From the NCBI GenBank assembly GCA_900557385.1, contig USSP01000121.1, forward strand, positions 1 to 5,827: a DNA stretch of 5,827 bases, given 5' to 3'. This document shows, one piece after another, positions 5,309 to 5,827 of this stretch; the stretch's first letter is position 1; each line of letters opens with the position of its first letter. The stretch is from an uncultured Lachnospiraceae bacterium. GTDB lineage: Bacteria; Bacillota; Clostridia; Lachnospirales; Lachnospiraceae. The translations under genes were made by a program, and so were the position numbers. The notes below the pieces were generated by a model. That model did no database searches and was not told the DNA's origin. It was given only the letters and a program-made list of their open reading frames with translations.

Positions 5309-5827
5309 ATGACCAAAGGTTTCATGGAAGTATTTCCGGAGCTTGTTCTGGAACAGGAAGTACGGGCATTGTTTGAAAAAGTAAAGGTAGAGCGGGTGAC
5401 GACCACGCGGCAAAAGGATCTGATCAGGGTGTATATCAGCTGCGGACGCCTGATCCCCAAAACAGTTATTTTCCGGGTAGAGGAAGAGATTGCAAGGCAG
5501 CTGTTTCCGAACTGCAATATCACGATCAAAATTCAGGAAAAATTTCAGCTGTCCGCCCAGTACAACCTGAAGAGCCTGCTGGAAACCTATCAGGAGAGCA
5601 TTTTACTGGAATTAAAGGAATGCAGCCCGGTGGAATACAGTCTGTTCAAATCAGCCAATATTTCCTTCCCGGATGAGGGGAAGCTGGTGTTGGAAGTGCC
5701 GGATACGGTAATCGCGCATGAACGCTGTCCCGAGCTTGTCCGTATTCTGGAAAAAATTTGCTGTGAACGGTGCGGAATCCCGATGGAGGCGGCCGCACAT
5801 TACTGTCAGCCGAAGGAAAATCCGAGA
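5309..5827 (+). CDS. polC: DNA polymerase III PolC-type alpha subunit (partial, N-terminus only)
   Basis: An open frame from ATG 5309 to the right edge with no stop: 173 codons of a protein normally about 1400-1500 residues. PolC is the main replicative polymerase with built-in 3'-5' exonuclease in low-GC Gram-positives. Only the PolC N-terminal region is visible. It begins MTKGFMEVFPEL, continues through RVTTTRQKDLIRVYISCGRL and KTVIFRVEEEIARQLFP, and then FQLSAQYN, the usual opening of clostridial PolC, where this region precedes the OB, PHP, exonuclease and polymerase domains. Catalytic parts lie off the window. Identity rests on recognising this N-terminus plus the ispG-polC order typical of Clostridia. 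Cys residues in ERCPELV and CCERCGIP (about 143-159) are unusual in number, but I see no basis for calling a zinc site. Probably translated from an ispG-polC transcript. Confidence 0.9.
   Translation, partial: MTKGFMEVFPELVLEQEVRALFEKVKVERVTTTRQKDLIRVYISCGRLIPKTVIFRVEEEIARQLFPNCNITIKIQEKFQLSAQYNLKSLLETYQESILLELKECSPVEYSLFKSANISFPDEGKLVLEVPDTVIAHERCPELVRILEKICCERCGIPMEAAAHYCQPKENPR

Noticed and set aside
1..5827. tRNA, rRNA, CRISPR array, insertion sequence or riboswitch
   Set aside because: I looked through the gaps on both strands and saw no cloverleaf, repeat-spacer pattern, transposase or known riboswitch core. The gaps are short and explained by promoters, terminators and AT-rich leader sequence.

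Overview
The window looks like a chromosomal segment of a Clostridia bacterium, most likely Lachnospiraceae. The reasons are a PolC-type (low-GC Gram-positive) DNA polymerase III next to ispG, a site-2 protease RseP of clostridial type, SigA-like promoters and overall moderate GC. Genus cannot be fixed from the sequence alone. All recognised genes are on the + strand.

Layout: (1) 1-863, the C-terminal four fifths of rseP, whose HExxH-bearing N-terminus lies off the left edge. (2) 864-1084, an AT-rich gap with a weak terminator and a good extended -10 promoter. (3) 1085-3073, a complete transmembrane methyl-accepting chemotaxis protein with a dCache-type sensor. (4) 3074-3274, a gap holding a near-consensus promoter directly followed by an intrinsic terminator. 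(5) 3275-4093, a small cytosolic Ser/Thr-kinase-like protein with an atypical active site. (6) 4094-4202, a short gap with a very strong promoter and an inverted repeat over its -10/+1. (7) 4203-5267, complete ispG (gcpE). (8) 5309 to the right edge, the N-terminal 173 residues of polC.

rseP, ispG and polC are neighbours in many Clostridia, normally as dxr-rseP-ispG-polC: membrane proteolysis, MEP isoprenoid synthesis and replication. Here that conserved run is split by a chemoreceptor and a kinase-like gene, each with its own transcription signals, and ispG carries a strong promoter of its own that could restore expression of ispG-polC. The chemoreceptor and kinase are unrelated to the housekeeping genes and look like accessory cargo. 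No chemotaxis cytoplasmic genes (cheA/W/Y), mobile element, tRNA, rRNA or CRISPR array is visible.

The most interesting points are the promoter-terminator pair before the kinase (a possible ~45-nt RNA or constitutive attenuator), the kinase's departures from the catalytic consensus, the operator-like repeat on the ispG promoter, and a GC shift inside ispG that suggests a mosaic gene.
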